A stretch of DNA of 64,000 nucleotides from Henriciella pelagia (GTDB taxonomy: Bacteria; Pseudomonadota; Alphaproteobacteria; Caulobacterales; Hyphomonadaceae), in contig NZ_NCSU01000015.1 of NCBI RefSeq assembly GCF_002088945.1, positions 186,001-250,000 on the forward strand. Direction: 5' to 3'. Of the stretch, positions 35,427 to 48,119 are shown in pieces. How positions within the stretch are numbered: the first letter of the stretch is position 1; each line of letters opens with the position of its first letter. The notes under the pieces are model-generated. The model was not told the DNA's origin. It was given only the letters and a program-made list of their open reading frames with translations, and ran no database searches. A program made the position numbers and the translations under genes.

Positions 35427-36403
35427 TCGTCACGTCCTTCGTCGAAATAGAGGGCCGCTGCACCGACTAGCGCAGCCTCGCCAGCAAGCAAGAGGCGAAC
35501 CGAAATAGGTGGCATGTAATCGCTCATGGGTCCGCGTTGCATGAAGCGTTCCAGCGCTTCCGGCGCGAGTAGCCATTCCTCAAGGCGCTCTGCCACACCG
35601 CCCGTGATCACAACGCCGCCGCGGGTGCCGTTCATCAGCGCCGCATCGCCCAGCGCGTACAGCGTCCCTCGCGCACGGATTTCGCAGATATCGCGGCAGA
35701 TCCGGTCACCCTGCCGTGCCAGGTCCAGCATGTCGCCGGGTTGGATTTCGGTCCATTCCACCCCGTCAATCGCGCACAGGGCCTGGTGCACCGCATTCAG
35801 ACCTGAGCCCGATAGCACAAGCTCGCGCGAGACGTAGCCGTGGGTTTCGAGCAGCTTTTCGTACAGTGCCCATTCGCGTTCATTGTAAGGCGCAAAGGCG
35901 GCATGCCCGCCCTCACCAGTCAGCACGCGCCAACCGGTGCGACCGACAGGAATGAGCGTTGCCATTCCGACACCCGTCCCGGGGCCGGAAACGAGGATCG
36001 GTTCGCGGCCATCATCCTCGGCGTCACCGGGATGGATCACGCGGAACGCGCTGTCCGGCAATTCGGGAATGGCGCGGGCCATGGCGGCATAGTCGTTGAC
36101 CAGCTGGACGCGTTTCAGGTCGCACACATCGGCAAGCCGCCGCGCATCCACCGTCCAGTCGCGATTGGTGAGCTTGACCACACCGTCTTCAACCGGCCCT
36201 GCAATCGCAATCAGCGCCTGTTCGGGCTTCTTGTGACCGACTTCCTTGCAATAGGTTGCAAGCGCGAGGTCGAAGCTTTCAAAGTCGTCGCCGGGCATGA
36301 CGGACACATCCGACACCACCGGATGACCGGCAAAGCCGCGGCGCGCCAGGGCAAATCGAACATTGGTGCCCCCAATATCGCCAACGAGAACCGGCTCGCT
36401 CAT
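35423..36403 (-). CDS. glk: Glucokinase
   Basis: A 326-aa ATP-dependent glucokinase. LVGDIGGTNVRFAL (about 5-18) is the phosphate loop, and VSGPGTGVGMATLIP and EGGHAAFAP fit the proteobacterial Glk family. It phosphorylates glucose at the entry to the Entner-Doudoroff route encoded by its operon. Both ends overlap neighbours by 4 nt (ATGA). Confidence 0.95.
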   Translation of the reverse strand: MSEPVLVGDIGGTNVRFALARRGFAGHPVVSDVSVMPGDDFESFDLALATYCKEVGHKKPEQALIAIAGPVEDGVVKLTNRDWTVDARRLADVCDLKRVQLVNDYAAMARAIPELPDSAFRVIHPGDAEDDGREPILVSGPGTGVGMATLIPVGRTGWRVLTGEGGHAAFAPYNEREWALYEKLLETHGYVSRELVLSGSGLNAVHQALCAIDGVEWTEIQPGDMLDLARQGDRICRDICEIRARGTLYALGDAALMNGTRGGVVITGGVAERLEEWLLAPEALERFMQRGPMSDYMPPISVRLLLAGEAALVGAAALYFDEGRDE

Positions 36404-38238
36404 GCCCTCAAGCTTCCCGGCAGGAAGAAGTCGAACAGGCTACCGCCGGATTCCGGCCTGTCGGCATTGTCCCGGAAAGCGGAGAAGAGTTCGCGGCCAA
36501 GCCCCTGCCCTGAAATGTTCGGGCGGAATTGAGCAGGTTCTCGGGCTTCGAAGACGGTCGGGTCAATATCGACGTCGAGACGTCCCGTCTCTGCATCGAG
36601 CGTAATGACATCGCCGTCCTGAACGCGCGCCAGAGGGCCACCACGGGCCGCCTCCGGCCCGACGTGTATCGCTGCCGGGATCTTGCCGCTCGCGCCGGAC
36701 ATGCGCCCATCGGTGACAAGCGCGACGCGAAAGCCCTTGTCCTGCAGCGCGCCCAGCGCTGGCGAGAGCGCGTGCAGCTCAGGCATGCCATTTGCCGCTG
36801 GCCCCTGGAAACGCACGACCGCGACAACGTCCCTGTCGAGTTCGCCAGCCTTGAACGCCTCCTTCAGCGCCTCCTGGCTGTCGAAGACGCGGGCGGGCGC
36901 TGTGATCACCCGTCGATCCTGCTTGACGGACGACACCTTGATCACGCCGCGGCCCAGTGGCCCCTGCAGCATGCGCAGGCCGCCTTCGGCCTGGAACGGA
37001 TCGGAGACCGGCCGCACAATATCCAAGTCGCCGCTCGTCATGGGGGCGTCGCGGAAAGCGAGCTTGCCGCCATCGAGCCAGGGCTCTTTCGCGTGCTCGG
37101 CAATCGGGCCCATCACGCCTTTCGCCTCCGCATTCATCAGGCCTGCATCCAGCAACTCACGCATCACAAAGCTCATGCCGCCAGCTGCCTGGAAATGGTT
37201 CACGTCCGCCGGGCCGTTTGGATAAATCCGGCAGAGAAGTGGAGTGACTGAGCTTACGTCCTCAAAGTCTTCAAGCGTGATCTGATAGCCCGAGGACGCC
37301 GCCATGGCCGGGATGTGTAGCGCGTGATTGGTCGAACCACCCGTCGCCATCAGGCCAACGAGGGCATTCACCCAGCTCTTCGCGTCAATCATTTCGCCCA
37401 TAGGCGTGTAGTCGCGCTTGATCGTCAGCGCGACAGCCCGCTCCACCGACGCCCGCGTCAGCGCTTCTCTCAATGGCGTGCCCGGATTTTCGAACGCGGC
37501 GCCGGGAAGATGAAGCCCCATCACTTCCATCAGCATCTGGTTGGAGTTGGCCGTGCCATAGAAGGTACAGGTGCCGGGGCTGTGATAGCTCTCGGATTCT
37601 GCTTTGAGGAGTGCGTCCCGCCCAACCTTGCCGAGCGCATACTCCTGCCGGATGCGCTGCTTTTCCGGATTCGGCAATCCGGATGGCATCGGCCCGCCCG
37701 GAACGAAGACATGCGGCAGCCAGCCAAAGCGCAGCGCCGCAATCATCAGGCCCGGAACGATCTTGTCGCAGATGCCGAGATGCAGCGCGCCATCGAACAT
37801 GTCATGACTGAGCGAGACGGCCGAGGCGAGCGCAATAACATCGCGGGAAAAGAGCGACAGCTCCATCCCCTCCTGGCCCTGGGTGACGCCGTCGCACATG
37901 GCCGGCACGCCACCTGCCACCTGCGCCGTCGCATTCACCTTGCGGGCTGCGTCGCGGATGATCTCGGGATAGTGCTCATAGGGCGCATGCGCCGAGAGCA
38001 TGTCATTATAGGCGGTGATGATGCCGATATTCGGCCAGCTCGCGCCGAGGAGCTGCGTCTTGTCGATGACGGCGCAGCCCGCAGAAGCATGGGCAAGGTT
38101 ACCGTCAGCCAGCTTCTCGCGCGCGAACCCGCTCGGTTTGCGGGACCGGATCAGGTCCAGATAGGCCGCTCGCGTCTCGGCCGAACGCGCTTCGATCCGC
38201 TCGGTGACGTCTTTCAGCTTGGGGTGCAGGTTCGTCAT
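36400..38238 (-). CDS. edd: 6-phosphogluconate dehydratase
   Basis: Converts 6-phosphogluconate to KDPG. A 612-aa IlvD/Edd-family protein; Cys residues for the [4Fe-4S] cluster lie in [17 protein letters not shown] and the [10 protein letters not shown] block, with [19 protein letters not shown] near the C-terminus. The ATG at 38238 overlaps the zwf stop as ATGA; the longer frame starts with GTG. Third-position GC and spacing match its operon partners. Confidence 0.96.
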   Translation of the reverse strand: MTNLHPKLKDVTERIEARSAETRAAYLDLIRSRKPSGFAREKLADGNLAHASAGCAVIDKTQLLGASWPNIGIITAYNDMLSAHAPYEHYPEIIRDAARKVNATAQVAGGVPAMCDGVTQGQEGMELSLFSRDVIALASAVSLSHDMFDGALHLGICDKIVPGLMIAALRFGWLPHVFVPGGPMPSGLPNPEKQRIRQEYALGKVGRDALLKAESESYHSPGTCTFYGTANSNQMLMEVMGLHLPGAAFENPGTPLREALTRASVERAVALTIKRDYTPMGEMIDAKSWVNALVGLMATGGSTNHALHIPAMAASSGYQITLEDFEDVSSVTPLLCRIYPNGPADVNHFQAAGGMSFVMRELLDAGLMNAEAKGVMGPIAEHAKEPWLDGGKLAFRDAPMTSGDLDIVRPVSDPFQAEGGLRMLQGPLGRGVIKVSSVKQDRRVITAPARVFDSQEALKEAFKAGELDRDVVAVVRFQGPAANGMPELHALSPALGALQDKGFRVALVTDGRMSGASGKIPAAIHVGPEAARGGPLARVQDGDVITLDAETGRLDVDIDPTVFEAREPAQFRPNISGQGLGRELFSAFRDNADRPESGGSLFDFFLPGSLRA

Positions 38239-39704
38239 TTTCCATTGCTCCACCAGTCGCGCCCATCCTCGCGCAGCAGCATGCGCGCTTCAACCGGCCC
38301 GTCCTCGAGGCCGGCCGAGTAGGAATAGATGGGCGTCTTGGAATCAGCCCAGGCGTCGAGCAGACCATCCACCCACTCCCAGGCTTCCTCGACTTCCTCG
38401 CGCCGCATGAATAGTGCAAGGTTGCCCCGCACCACATCCATGAGCAGGCGCTCATAGGCATCTGGATACCGGACCTGGAAGCTCTCTGCATAGGACAGGT
38501 TCAGAGGAAGCGATTGCACGCGAAGGCCGCCCGGTCCCGGCTCCTTGATCTGGACGTAAAGCTGAACGCCTTCGTCTGGCTGAAGACGAATAATCAACCG
38601 GTTGGATTGGGCCTGCTCCTCGCCGAACATGGCGTGCGGGGCCTCGCGGAACTGCACCACGATCTCGGAATGACGAGAGCGCATCCGCTTTCCTGTGCGC
38701 AGGTAGAAGGGCACCCGCGCCCAACGCCAATTATCGACCCAGGCCTTGATCGCGACGAAGGTCTCAGTGTCGCTTTCGCCGTCTTCGAGCTCTTCGAGAT
38801 AGCCTTTGACCTGCTTGCCATCGACGGTACCGGCCCCGTACTGGGCACGAACCGTCTCGCCATCGACGCATTTGGCGGTGAGAGGCCTTAGCGCGTTCAG
38901 GACCTTGATCTTCTCGGTGCGGATCTCGTCCGCCGACACCGAATTCGGCGGCTCCATGGCGATCAGGCAGAGCAGCTGCAGGATATGGTTCTGCACCATG
39001 TCACGCACCGCGCCAGCCGAGTCATAATAACCAGCCCTGTCACCAACCCCGACACTTTCAGAAACGGTGATCTGGATGTGATCGATTGCCGTGCGGTTCC
39101 ACAGCGGCTCGAACAGCGTATTGCCAAAGCGCAGGACAAGAAGGTTCTGGACCGTCTCCTTGCCGAGATAATGATCAATCCGGTAGATGCGGTCTTCCGG
39201 GAAAACGGCGCCGACGCCCGCATTGATTTCGCGGGCCGATTCCAGATCGGTGCCGATAGGCTTTTCAAGGACAACACGCGCATCGCCCTTTGCAAGGCCG
39301 GCCTTGCCGATGGCCTCACAGATCGGGACATAGATTTTCGGAGTCACCGCGAGGTAAAAAATCGTCGGACGGTCTTCTGTGCTCAGCGCATTGGCCAGGG
39401 CTGCCCAATCGGCGCCTGGGTCGGTCGCATCCATGCCGACATAGGAGAGCATCTTCTCAAAGCCCTTCCAGTCATCCAGCTTGAAGTCCTTTCCGGCCGA
39501 TGCCTTGCAGGCCTTCAGCGCAAACTCGCGAAAGGCCTTATCGGTCATCTCTGACCGGGACACACCGACAAGGCGGGAATCGTCCGGGATCTGTCCATCA
39601 AGATACCGGTGATACAACGCCGGCAGGAGTTTTCTTTGTGAAAGGTCGCCCGTACCGCCGAAAATAACGATATCGAACGCGTCTACGGGAATGAACTTCG
39701 CCAT
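38235..39704 (-). CDS. zwf: Glucose-6-phosphate 1-dehydrogenase
   Basis: Oxidises glucose 6-phosphate to 6-phosphogluconolactone. A 489-aa protein with VIFGGTGDLSQRKLLPALY at the nucleotide-binding start and RIDHYLGKETVQN near residue 178 holding the catalytic His. I chose the ATG at 39704, giving the usual length. It leads the operon; a perfect inverted repeat lies about 140 nt upstream. No 6-phosphogluconolactonase gene follows, though one is often found in this position. Confidence 0.97.
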   Translation of the reverse strand: MAKFIPVDAFDIVIFGGTGDLSQRKLLPALYHRYLDGQIPDDSRLVGVSRSEMTDKAFREFALKACKASAGKDFKLDDWKGFEKMLSYVGMDATDPGADWAALANALSTEDRPTIFYLAVTPKIYVPICEAIGKAGLAKGDARVVLEKPIGTDLESAREINAGVGAVFPEDRIYRIDHYLGKETVQNLLVLRFGNTLFEPLWNRTAIDHIQITVSESVGVGDRAGYYDSAGAVRDMVQNHILQLLCLIAMEPPNSVSADEIRTEKIKVLNALRPLTAKCVDGETVRAQYGAGTVDGKQVKGYLEELEDGESDTETFVAIKAWVDNWRWARVPFYLRTGKRMRSRHSEIVVQFREAPHAMFGEEQAQSNRLIIRLQPDEGVQLYVQIKEPGPGGLRVQSLPLNLSYAESFQVRYPDAYERLLMDVVRGNLALFMRREEVEEAWEWVDGLLDAWADSKTPIYSYSAGLEDGPVEARMLLREDGRDWWSNGK

Positions 39705-39840
39705 GTGCCCCAGCGTGATTGCGGTTGCGCAGCCGGGCCAAGCCACAGCGGCAACAACCAGTTTCGATTGCTTGCACGCTCAGCTTCTAATGCGAGAACT
39801 TGTCGAGGTCTACCGAAAACCTTGCCCATTTTTGCATTGA

Positions 39841-39860
39841 GATTGCATGATTTTGCAATC
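39841..39860. promoter_or_regulatory. Candidate operator upstream of zwf
   Basis: Perfect inverted repeat gattgca-tgattt-tgcaatc in the 179-nt spacer between zwf and the DUF3617 gene. A further ttgcatt lies just to its left and an aatgc-type half-site nearby. The size fits a dimeric sugar-responsive repressor controlling the zwf operon, but I cannot name the regulator. Confidence 0.4.
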
Positions 39861-39883
39861 CTGATCACGCAATACTTGCTGAT

Positions 39884-40297
39884 CTAGCTGCATGTGGGCC
39901 GCAATTTTTTTGCAGACGCCGACACAATTACCGGAACCTGGCTTTCGATCGTGCCGGTCCAGCCCGTCGCGCGCAGTGTCGCCTGCCCCCCCTGAACGCT
40001 CACCGTGCCATCCAGCTGGCCTTGTGGCCCACCCGTGCAGCTTAGCGTGAAAGCGTAGGTGCTGGCGTCATAAGTGCCATCGGTGACGGTGCAGTTGGGA
40101 TTGATGTCGTTCAACAGCTCTTCGAAGCTCGCCGAGGCCTGCTGACCTTTGATGCAGTAATTGCCCTTGTCGACAATCGGCATGATGCCGAGCGTCGCGG
40201 TCGCCTGATAGGACCAGAGGCCTTCGGTCACTTCCGGTTCGGCCAGGGCGGCAGAAGCGGTGATCAGACAAGCGGCGGCGGTCAGTGTGTATTTCAA
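39884..40297 (-). CDS. Secreted DUF3617-like small protein
   Basis: A 137-aa exported protein with a signal peptide ending SAALA and a mature part with EPEVTEGLWSYQATATLG, YCIKGQQA, and further Cys residues that could pair. This resembles DUF3617, whose function is unknown. The start appears to be TTG at 40297, with a strong gggag SD 6 nt upstream and the signal sequence directly after; there is no nearby ATG, and the longer frame starts with GTG without a signal-like end. Confidence 0.65.
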   Translation of the reverse strand: MKYTLTAAACLITASAALAEPEVTEGLWSYQATATLGIMPIVDKGNYCIKGQQASASFEELLNDINPNCTVTDGTYDASTYAFTLSCTGGPQGQLDGTVSVQGGQATLRATGWTGTIESQVPVIVSASAKKLRPTCS

Positions 40298-40502
40298 GGC
40301 AGGCTCCCTACAAGGTTGAGCAGCAATAAAGGTGCAATGCCCCACCCATGCGATCTAGCCAGCAATTCACGGCGAAATCGTGACCTGGGGACAAGCCCCG
40401 CTGCTCCGGTCGCATTACAGGAGAGCCGCATCGCGGACCTTTCGGCCGACTTGCGCGTAACTCTCATGCACACCGCAACATACGCCAGAAGGGACAACGA
40501 GC

Positions 40503-43502
<3,000 letters not shown>

Positions 43503-43506
<4 letters not shown>

Positions 43507-44204
43507 TCAGCGGCTCTCTCATATTCTTCTTCAGGCTCGCCCGGCCGCTCGAAATCGAGCTGCGGACGGCGCGCCTTGAGGCGGTTCTTGATCGACGAGG
43601 CGCTGCGGATGGCATCCTCGCGGTGCGCCTTGCGCTGTCTGTCATAACGCCCAAGGATCATGTCGCGCCTGCGCGGATCTGTATGTGCTTGCAGCTCGGA
43701 CACGACCAGCCGGCGGCAATCGTCAACAAAGTTGGCAGAGTTCTCACCGGTTGGCCCACCATCGCGCGTGAGGGCTTCAAGCTCGTAATAGGCAAAGACG
43801 AGCGCATCGAGAATCGGCGGCCGGTGTCCTCTATACGCCCCTTCCTTCTCTGCGCCTTTCCCGTCCGGATCGACATTTGGAAAGAACATGCGGCCTCTCT
43901 CGATCATGGAGGAGAGGTTCATCAGCAGGTTCACCTTGTTATTGTTAAAGGCCTGGTCATTGGCCTGCGCCCGGCGCGTGCGCGCGAACATTGAAATCCG
44001 GCCCAGGATATCGATGACCTGAGCGCCCCATTCGAGGCTTGCACTATCGACGTGCATGCGAAGGGTCTCGACGCGGATCTTCTCCTGCCGCCGGGTTTCA
44101 AGATGCGAGGCAATCGCGCCGATCACCGCAAAGATTGCCGAACCCACGGTGACAATAAGCGTCCAGTTGTTCGAGGCAGAATCCATAATGCTGCTGAGGT
44201 CCAT
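43503..44204 (-). CDS. Unknown single-pass membrane protein within the ilv operon
   Basis: A 233-aa protein with one N-terminal transmembrane helix (about 14-34, NWTLIVTVGSAIFAVIGAIA) and a charged, mostly helical cytoplasmic part. It has Arg-rich stretches and an acidic end, and I recognise no domain. It begins 28 nt after ilvB and overlaps ilvN by ATGA, so it is co-transcribed and translationally coupled to the regulatory subunit. The start is the ATG at 44204; a GTG directly precedes it. A link to branched-chain synthesis is suggested only by position. Confidence 0.7.
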
Positions 44205-44232
44205 CACACTATTCCCGGATGTAAGCTGATAA

Positions 44233-46011
44233 TCAGACTAGCTTACGACCTTCCGCATCAATTTCATCCCCGGAAATGCTGCCGACGATCATCTCATTGT
44301 GCGCTGCACCTGACGGGATCATTGGCAAGCAGTTCTCGGCCTTTGTCACCAGACAGTCGAAGACGACCGGCCCCGGATGCCCAATCATTTCCATGATCTT
44401 CTGATCAAGTTCAGCCGGGTCGGAGCACTGGATGCCATGCGCCCCGTACGCTTCGGCCAGTTTCACGAAGTCGGGAAGGCTTTCCGAATAGGAATGGGAA
44501 TAGCGCTCGCCGTGCAGCAATTCCTGCCATTGGCGCACCATGCCCATCCACTCATTGTTGAGGATGAAGATCTTGATCGGTAGCTTGTGCTGCACGGCGG
44601 TGGAGACCTCCTGCATCACCATCTGGACCGAGGCTTCACCGGCAATATCGATGACGAGGCTCTCTGGATGCGCAGCCTGGATGCCGACAGCAGCCGGCAG
44701 GCCGTACCCCATCGTGCCGAGCCCGCCTGATGTCATCCAGCGGTTCGGCTCCTCGAAATGGTAATGCTGGGCCGCCCACATCTGGTGCTGGCCAACTTCA
44801 GTCGAGATATAGGTGTCGCGATCCTTGGTTAGCTCATAGAGCCGTTCCACCGCATATTGCGGACGGATCGAGCCATCATTGGCGGGATACGAAAAACAGT
44901 CGCGCTCACGCCACTTGTCGATCTGGCCGCGCCAGTCTTCAAGGTCAGGTTTTGCGCCCTTGATTTTCTTCCAGCCCGCGAGCAGCGCCTTCAGGGCCTC
45001 CTTGCAGTCGGCAACAATCGGCACGTCAACGCGGATGATCTTGTTGATCGAGGACGGGTCGATATCGATATGGATCTTCTTCGAGCCGGGCGAGAAGGCC
45101 GATACCTTCCCCGTCACCCGGTCGTCGAAACGCGCCCCGACGCAGATCATCAGGTCACAATCATGCATGGCATTATTGGCCTCATAGGAGCCGTGCATGC
45201 CGACCATGCCGAGCCAGTCCTTGTGGCTGGCCGGGAAGGCGCCGAGCCCCATCAGCGTCGAAGTCACTGGAAAACCTGTGGCCGCCTGAAGCTCGCGCAG
45301 CAGCGCCGATGCCTCCGGGCCTGAATTGATGACGCCGCCGCCAGTATAGAATACGGGTCGGCGCGCGGCTTTCATCAGCGCCAGCGCATCCTTGATGGCA
45401 TGCGCGCTTGGCTCCGTCTTCGGCTGATAGGTCGGCTTGTGAACGCCTTCCTTGCCGATATAGCTGCCCGTCGCGAACTGAATGTCCTTCGGAATGTCGA
45501 TGACAACAGGTCCCGGCCGCCCGGACGTCGCAATCAGGAAAGCCTCATGGATGGTGCGCGCCAGATCATCAACATCCGTGACAAGGTAATTGTGCTTGGC
45601 GCAGCAGCGCGTGATGCCGACCGTGTCGCACTCCTGGAACGCATCGGTCCCGATGAGATGGGTCGGCACCTGGCCCGTGATCACGACCATCGGGATGGAA
45701 TCCATCATCGCGTCCGTAATCGGCGTGACCATGTTCGTTGCGCCCGGCCCGGAGGTCACCAGCGCAACCCCCGGCTTGCCGGTTGAGCGGGCATAGCCCT
45801 CAGCGGCATGACCTGCACCCTGCTCATGGCGAACGAGGATGTGCCGGATCGAGTTTTCCGAGTAAAGCGCGTCATAGATGGGCAGGACAGCGCCGCCCGG
45901 ATAGCCGAACATCGTATCGACACCCTGCTCCTTGAGCGCCTCGATGACGATCTGTGCGCCGGTCATTGTGCGGGCTTTCGTCTCTGTCTGCTTCAAAGTC
46001 TGGGTAGTCAT
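44233..46011 (-). CDS. ilvB: Acetolactate synthase large (catalytic) subunit
   Basis: ThDP-dependent condensation of two pyruvates, or pyruvate and 2-oxobutyrate. A 592-aa protein with GYPGGAVLPIYD and the catalytic Glu of HEQGAGHAAEGYARSTGKPGV near the start, and the ThDP-magnesium motif DIAGEASVQMVMQE...NNEWMGMVRQWQ. GEAS instead of GDGS is common in alphaproteobacteria. I chose the ATG at 46011; upstream codons belong to the attenuator. Expression is expected to respond to branched-chain amino acids through the leader. Confidence 0.96.
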   Translation of the reverse strand: MTTQTLKQTETKARTMTGAQIVIEALKEQGVDTMFGYPGGAVLPIYDALYSENSIRHILVRHEQGAGHAAEGYARSTGKPGVALVTSGPGATNMVTPITDAMMDSIPMVVITGQVPTHLIGTDAFQECDTVGITRCCAKHNYLVTDVDDLARTIHEAFLIATSGRPGPVVIDIPKDIQFATGSYIGKEGVHKPTYQPKTEPSAHAIKDALALMKAARRPVFYTGGGVINSGPEASALLRELQAATGFPVTSTLMGLGAFPASHKDWLGMVGMHGSYEANNAMHDCDLMICVGARFDDRVTGKVSAFSPGSKKIHIDIDPSSINKIIRVDVPIVADCKEALKALLAGWKKIKGAKPDLEDWRGQIDKWRERDCFSYPANDGSIRPQYAVERLYELTKDRDTYISTEVGQHQMWAAQHYHFEEPNRWMTSGGLGTMGYGLPAAVGIQAAHPESLVIDIAGEASVQMVMQEVSTAVQHKLPIKIFILNNEWMGMVRQWQELLHGERYSHSYSESLPDFVKLAEAYGAHGIQCSDPAELDQKIMEMIGHPGPVVFDCLVTKAENCLPMIPSGAAHNEMIVGSISGDEIDAEGRKLV

Positions 46012-46056
46012 GATCTGGCTCTTCAAGGGTTCAGGTTTCAGTTCGCGCGAGCTGAT

Positions 46057-46085
46057 AAAGAAAAAGGGCCTCGTTTGAGACCCTT
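46057..46085 (-). terminator. ilv attenuator terminator
   Basis: On the transcript aagggtctc pairs with gaggccctt (46077-46085 with 46064-46072; one G-U pair) around an aaac loop, followed by a U-rich run (plus-strand aaagaaaaa, 46057-46065). It lies between the leader peptide and ilvB, 45 nt before the ilvB ATG, as an attenuator does. Confidence 0.85.
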
Positions 46086-46092
46086 CCATACG

Positions 46093-46129
46093 CACCCGCG
46101 CCGACATCTTTTGACGTCAGTCACGGGTG
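46093..46129 (-). promoter_or_regulatory. ilv leader hairpin overlapping the leader peptide stop
   Basis: Outer arms cacccg (46093-46098) / cgggtg (46124-46129) and inner arms gacatc (46103-46108) / gacgtc (46113-46118, one wobble) with a tttt loop. It covers the last codons and the stop of the leader peptide, where a pause or protector hairpin is expected. An alternative antiterminator pairing with the terminator arm is not obvious by eye. Confidence 0.6.
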
Positions 46130-46162
46130 GCTAATAAGTACGACGACCTTCTGCTTGCGCAA
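46121..46162 (-). CDS. ilv leader peptide
   Basis: A 13-codon ORF reading MRKQKVVVLISHP, with TTG as start and TGA as stop. A consensus ggagg SD lies 8 nt upstream (46171-46175). The Val-Val-Val-Leu-Ile run holds all three branched-chain amino acids in five consecutive codons, right before the leader hairpin and terminator. This is the layout of ilv attenuation: scarce charged tRNA stalls the ribosome and lets ilvB be transcribed. Too short for routine gene finding. Confidence 0.82.
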   Translation of the reverse strand: MRKQKVVVLISHP

Positions 46163-46206
46163 GGCTGTTTCCTCCAAAACGAGTTGGGGGCATAACCTGC
46201 CTCCGC

Positions 46207-47136
46207 CTAGCGGTCAACCTCCTTGTAAAGGGCAGAAACAACCCTCATCCGCGTTTTGAGGTCAGCGCCCGGAATTCTCGGCCAAAATGGAAACTGGCGC
46301 CCGATCCAGGTAAACTGTCTTTTCGCATAGCGGCGCGTGTCGCGCTTGGCGTTTTCAGCGGCCATGGTCGAATTGATCTCGCCGCGAATGAAGGCGGACA
46401 GCCACGGCATGCCATGCGCTTTCATCGCCGGCAGGTCGGGATCGACATTCAGGCGCACCAGCTCCCTGGCCTCTTCCATCGCACCTTCCATCAGCATGCC
46501 TTCGAACCGCTTGTCGATCCGCGCATAGAGCTTCGCCCGCGGCGGCGTCAGCGCGACGCCGAGCCATTCATCAGGGTTCAGCACCGGATTTGACCGATTG
46601 CTCTGGAAACTGGTCAGGGATTTTCCCGTTGCCAGCCACACTTCATAAGCCCGCATAAGGCGCTGACGGTCATTGTCCTCAATGCGACGCGCGGCATCCG
46701 GATCGACAACCTGCAGGCGCACCTTCAGTCCGCGCACACCATCAGCCTTCAGGATGTCCATGACCTCATGGCGAACATCCTCAGGCACCGGCGGAATCTC
46801 CGACAGGCCTTCTGTCAGCGCCAGGAGATAAAGCCCGGTTCCACCGACGACGACAGCCGTCTTGCCCCGCTTCTGGATATCCTCGATCACCGGGCGGACC
46901 TGTTCGAGCCACTGGCCCGTCGAAAAGCGCTCGCTCGCCGGCACATGACCGAACAGGTGGTGCGGCACATCGGCCATCTCTTCTTCATCGGGACGGGCTG
47001 AAATCACCTTCAGTTCCCTGTAGACCTGCATTGAGTCGGCATTGACGATTTCGCCATTGAGCTTACGCGCAATCTCGATGGAGAGTTCTGTCTTGCCGCT
47101 TGCAGTCGGGCCGTGGATCAGGATTGCAGGTCTCAT
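46207..47136 (-). CDS. miaA: tRNA dimethylallyltransferase
   Basis: Adds a dimethylallyl group to A37 of tRNAs reading UNN codons. A 309-aa protein with the P-loop HGPTASGKTEL (7-17), NADSMQVYRELKV and the DVPHHLFGH block. I chose the ATG at 47136; the frame extends upstream across the serB promoter region without sense. It reads toward the ilv leader and is divergent from serB (53 nt). Confidence 0.95.
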   Translation of the reverse strand: MRPAILIHGPTASGKTELSIEIARKLNGEIVNADSMQVYRELKVISARPDEEEMADVPHHLFGHVPASERFSTGQWLEQVRPVIEDIQKRGKTAVVVGGTGLYLLALTEGLSEIPPVPEDVRHEVMDILKADGVRGLKVRLQVVDPDAARRIEDNDRQRLMRAYEVWLATGKSLTSFQSNRSNPVLNPDEWLGVALTPPRAKLYARIDKRFEGMLMEGAMEEARELVRLNVDPDLPAMKAHGMPWLSAFIRGEINSTMAAENAKRDTRRYAKRQFTWIGRQFPFWPRIPGADLKTRMRVVSALYKEVDR

Positions 47137-47189
47137 CACGGAAAGCGTAGAGAGTTTAGCAAGCGACGTTAAGTCAGGAGATGGCGTAA

Positions 47190-48119
47190 ATGGATGAAAA
47201 AACTTCAGATTATAGCCACGTCGCGACGATTGTGGCGGCGAGCGATGCAAGCCGCCAGACCCTTGCAGACCGCCTCGATACGGTCCTGCGCGCCAGCGGC
47301 ACCGTCCATGTTGCCCCCGTCCGCCTGCTGAGCGGCGACAACAAGTTCATCGCGCTAGAGCAGGCTGTGAATTCCGGCGACGCGGCAACATTGCGCCGGT
47401 CCCTCGAAGATGAGTTCGAAGGCATTGCTGACGTGTGCGTCACGCCGACCCGCAACCGGCGCAAATCCCTCCTGATTTCGGACATGGACTCCACCATCAT
47501 CCAGCAGGAATGCCTCGACGAACTCGCTGATTTCGCAGGCCTCAAGGCGGAAATCTCCGCCATCACGGAGCGCGCCATGGCCGGTGAGCTCAATTTCGAG
47601 GAGGCTCTTCGCGAACGTGTCGCCATGCTGAAAGGCCTCGACATTACCGCCCTCGAAAAATGCCATGCCGAACGCATTACCTTGATGCCGGGGGCCCGCA
47701 CGCTGGTCGAGACCATGAAGGCCGATGGTGCCCATTGCGTGCTGGTATCAGGCGGCTTCACCTTCTTCACCTCCCGCATCGCCAGGGCTGCCGGCTTCCA
47801 CTCCGATCAGGGAAATACCCTCCTCGATGATGGACAAACCCTGACCGGGAAAGTGGGCGAGCCCATTCTCGGGCGCGAGGCAAAGCTGGCGGCGCTCCAG
47901 ACCGAAGCGGCAAGACTGAACCTCAAACCATCGGACACGCTGGCCATGGGTGACGGGGCCAATGACCTTGCCATGATCGAAGCGGCCGGTCTCGGCATCG
48001 CCTACCGTGCCAAGCCTGTCGTGGCGGCCGCCGCCGATTGCGGCATCTCTGTCACGGATCTGACGGCCGCGCTCTATTTTCAGGGCTATTCCGACAGCGA
48101 AATCGTCTGGGAAAACTAG
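47190..48119 (+). CDS. serB: Phosphoserine phosphatase
   Basis: Last step of serine synthesis. A 309-aa HAD enzyme with an N-terminal ACT-like regulatory part (1-90) and motif I SDMDSTII (nucleophile Asp98 and Asp100), motif II SGGFTFF and motif IV MGDGANDLAMI. The ATG at 47190 has aggag 9 nt upstream. It converges with pheA; the stops overlap. Confidence 0.95.
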   Translation: MDEKTSDYSHVATIVAASDASRQTLADRLDTVLRASGTVHVAPVRLLSGDNKFIALEQAVNSGDAATLRRSLEDEFEGIADVCVTPTRNRRKSLLISDMDSTIIQQECLDELADFAGLKAEISAITERAMAGELNFEEALRERVAMLKGLDITALEKCHAERITLMPGARTLVETMKADGAHCVLVSGGFTFFTSRIARAAGFHSDQGNTLLDDGQTLTGKVGEPILGREAKLAALQTEAARLNLKPSDTLAMGDGANDLAMIEAAGLGIAYRAKPVVAAAADCGISVTDLTAALYFQGYSDSEIVWEN

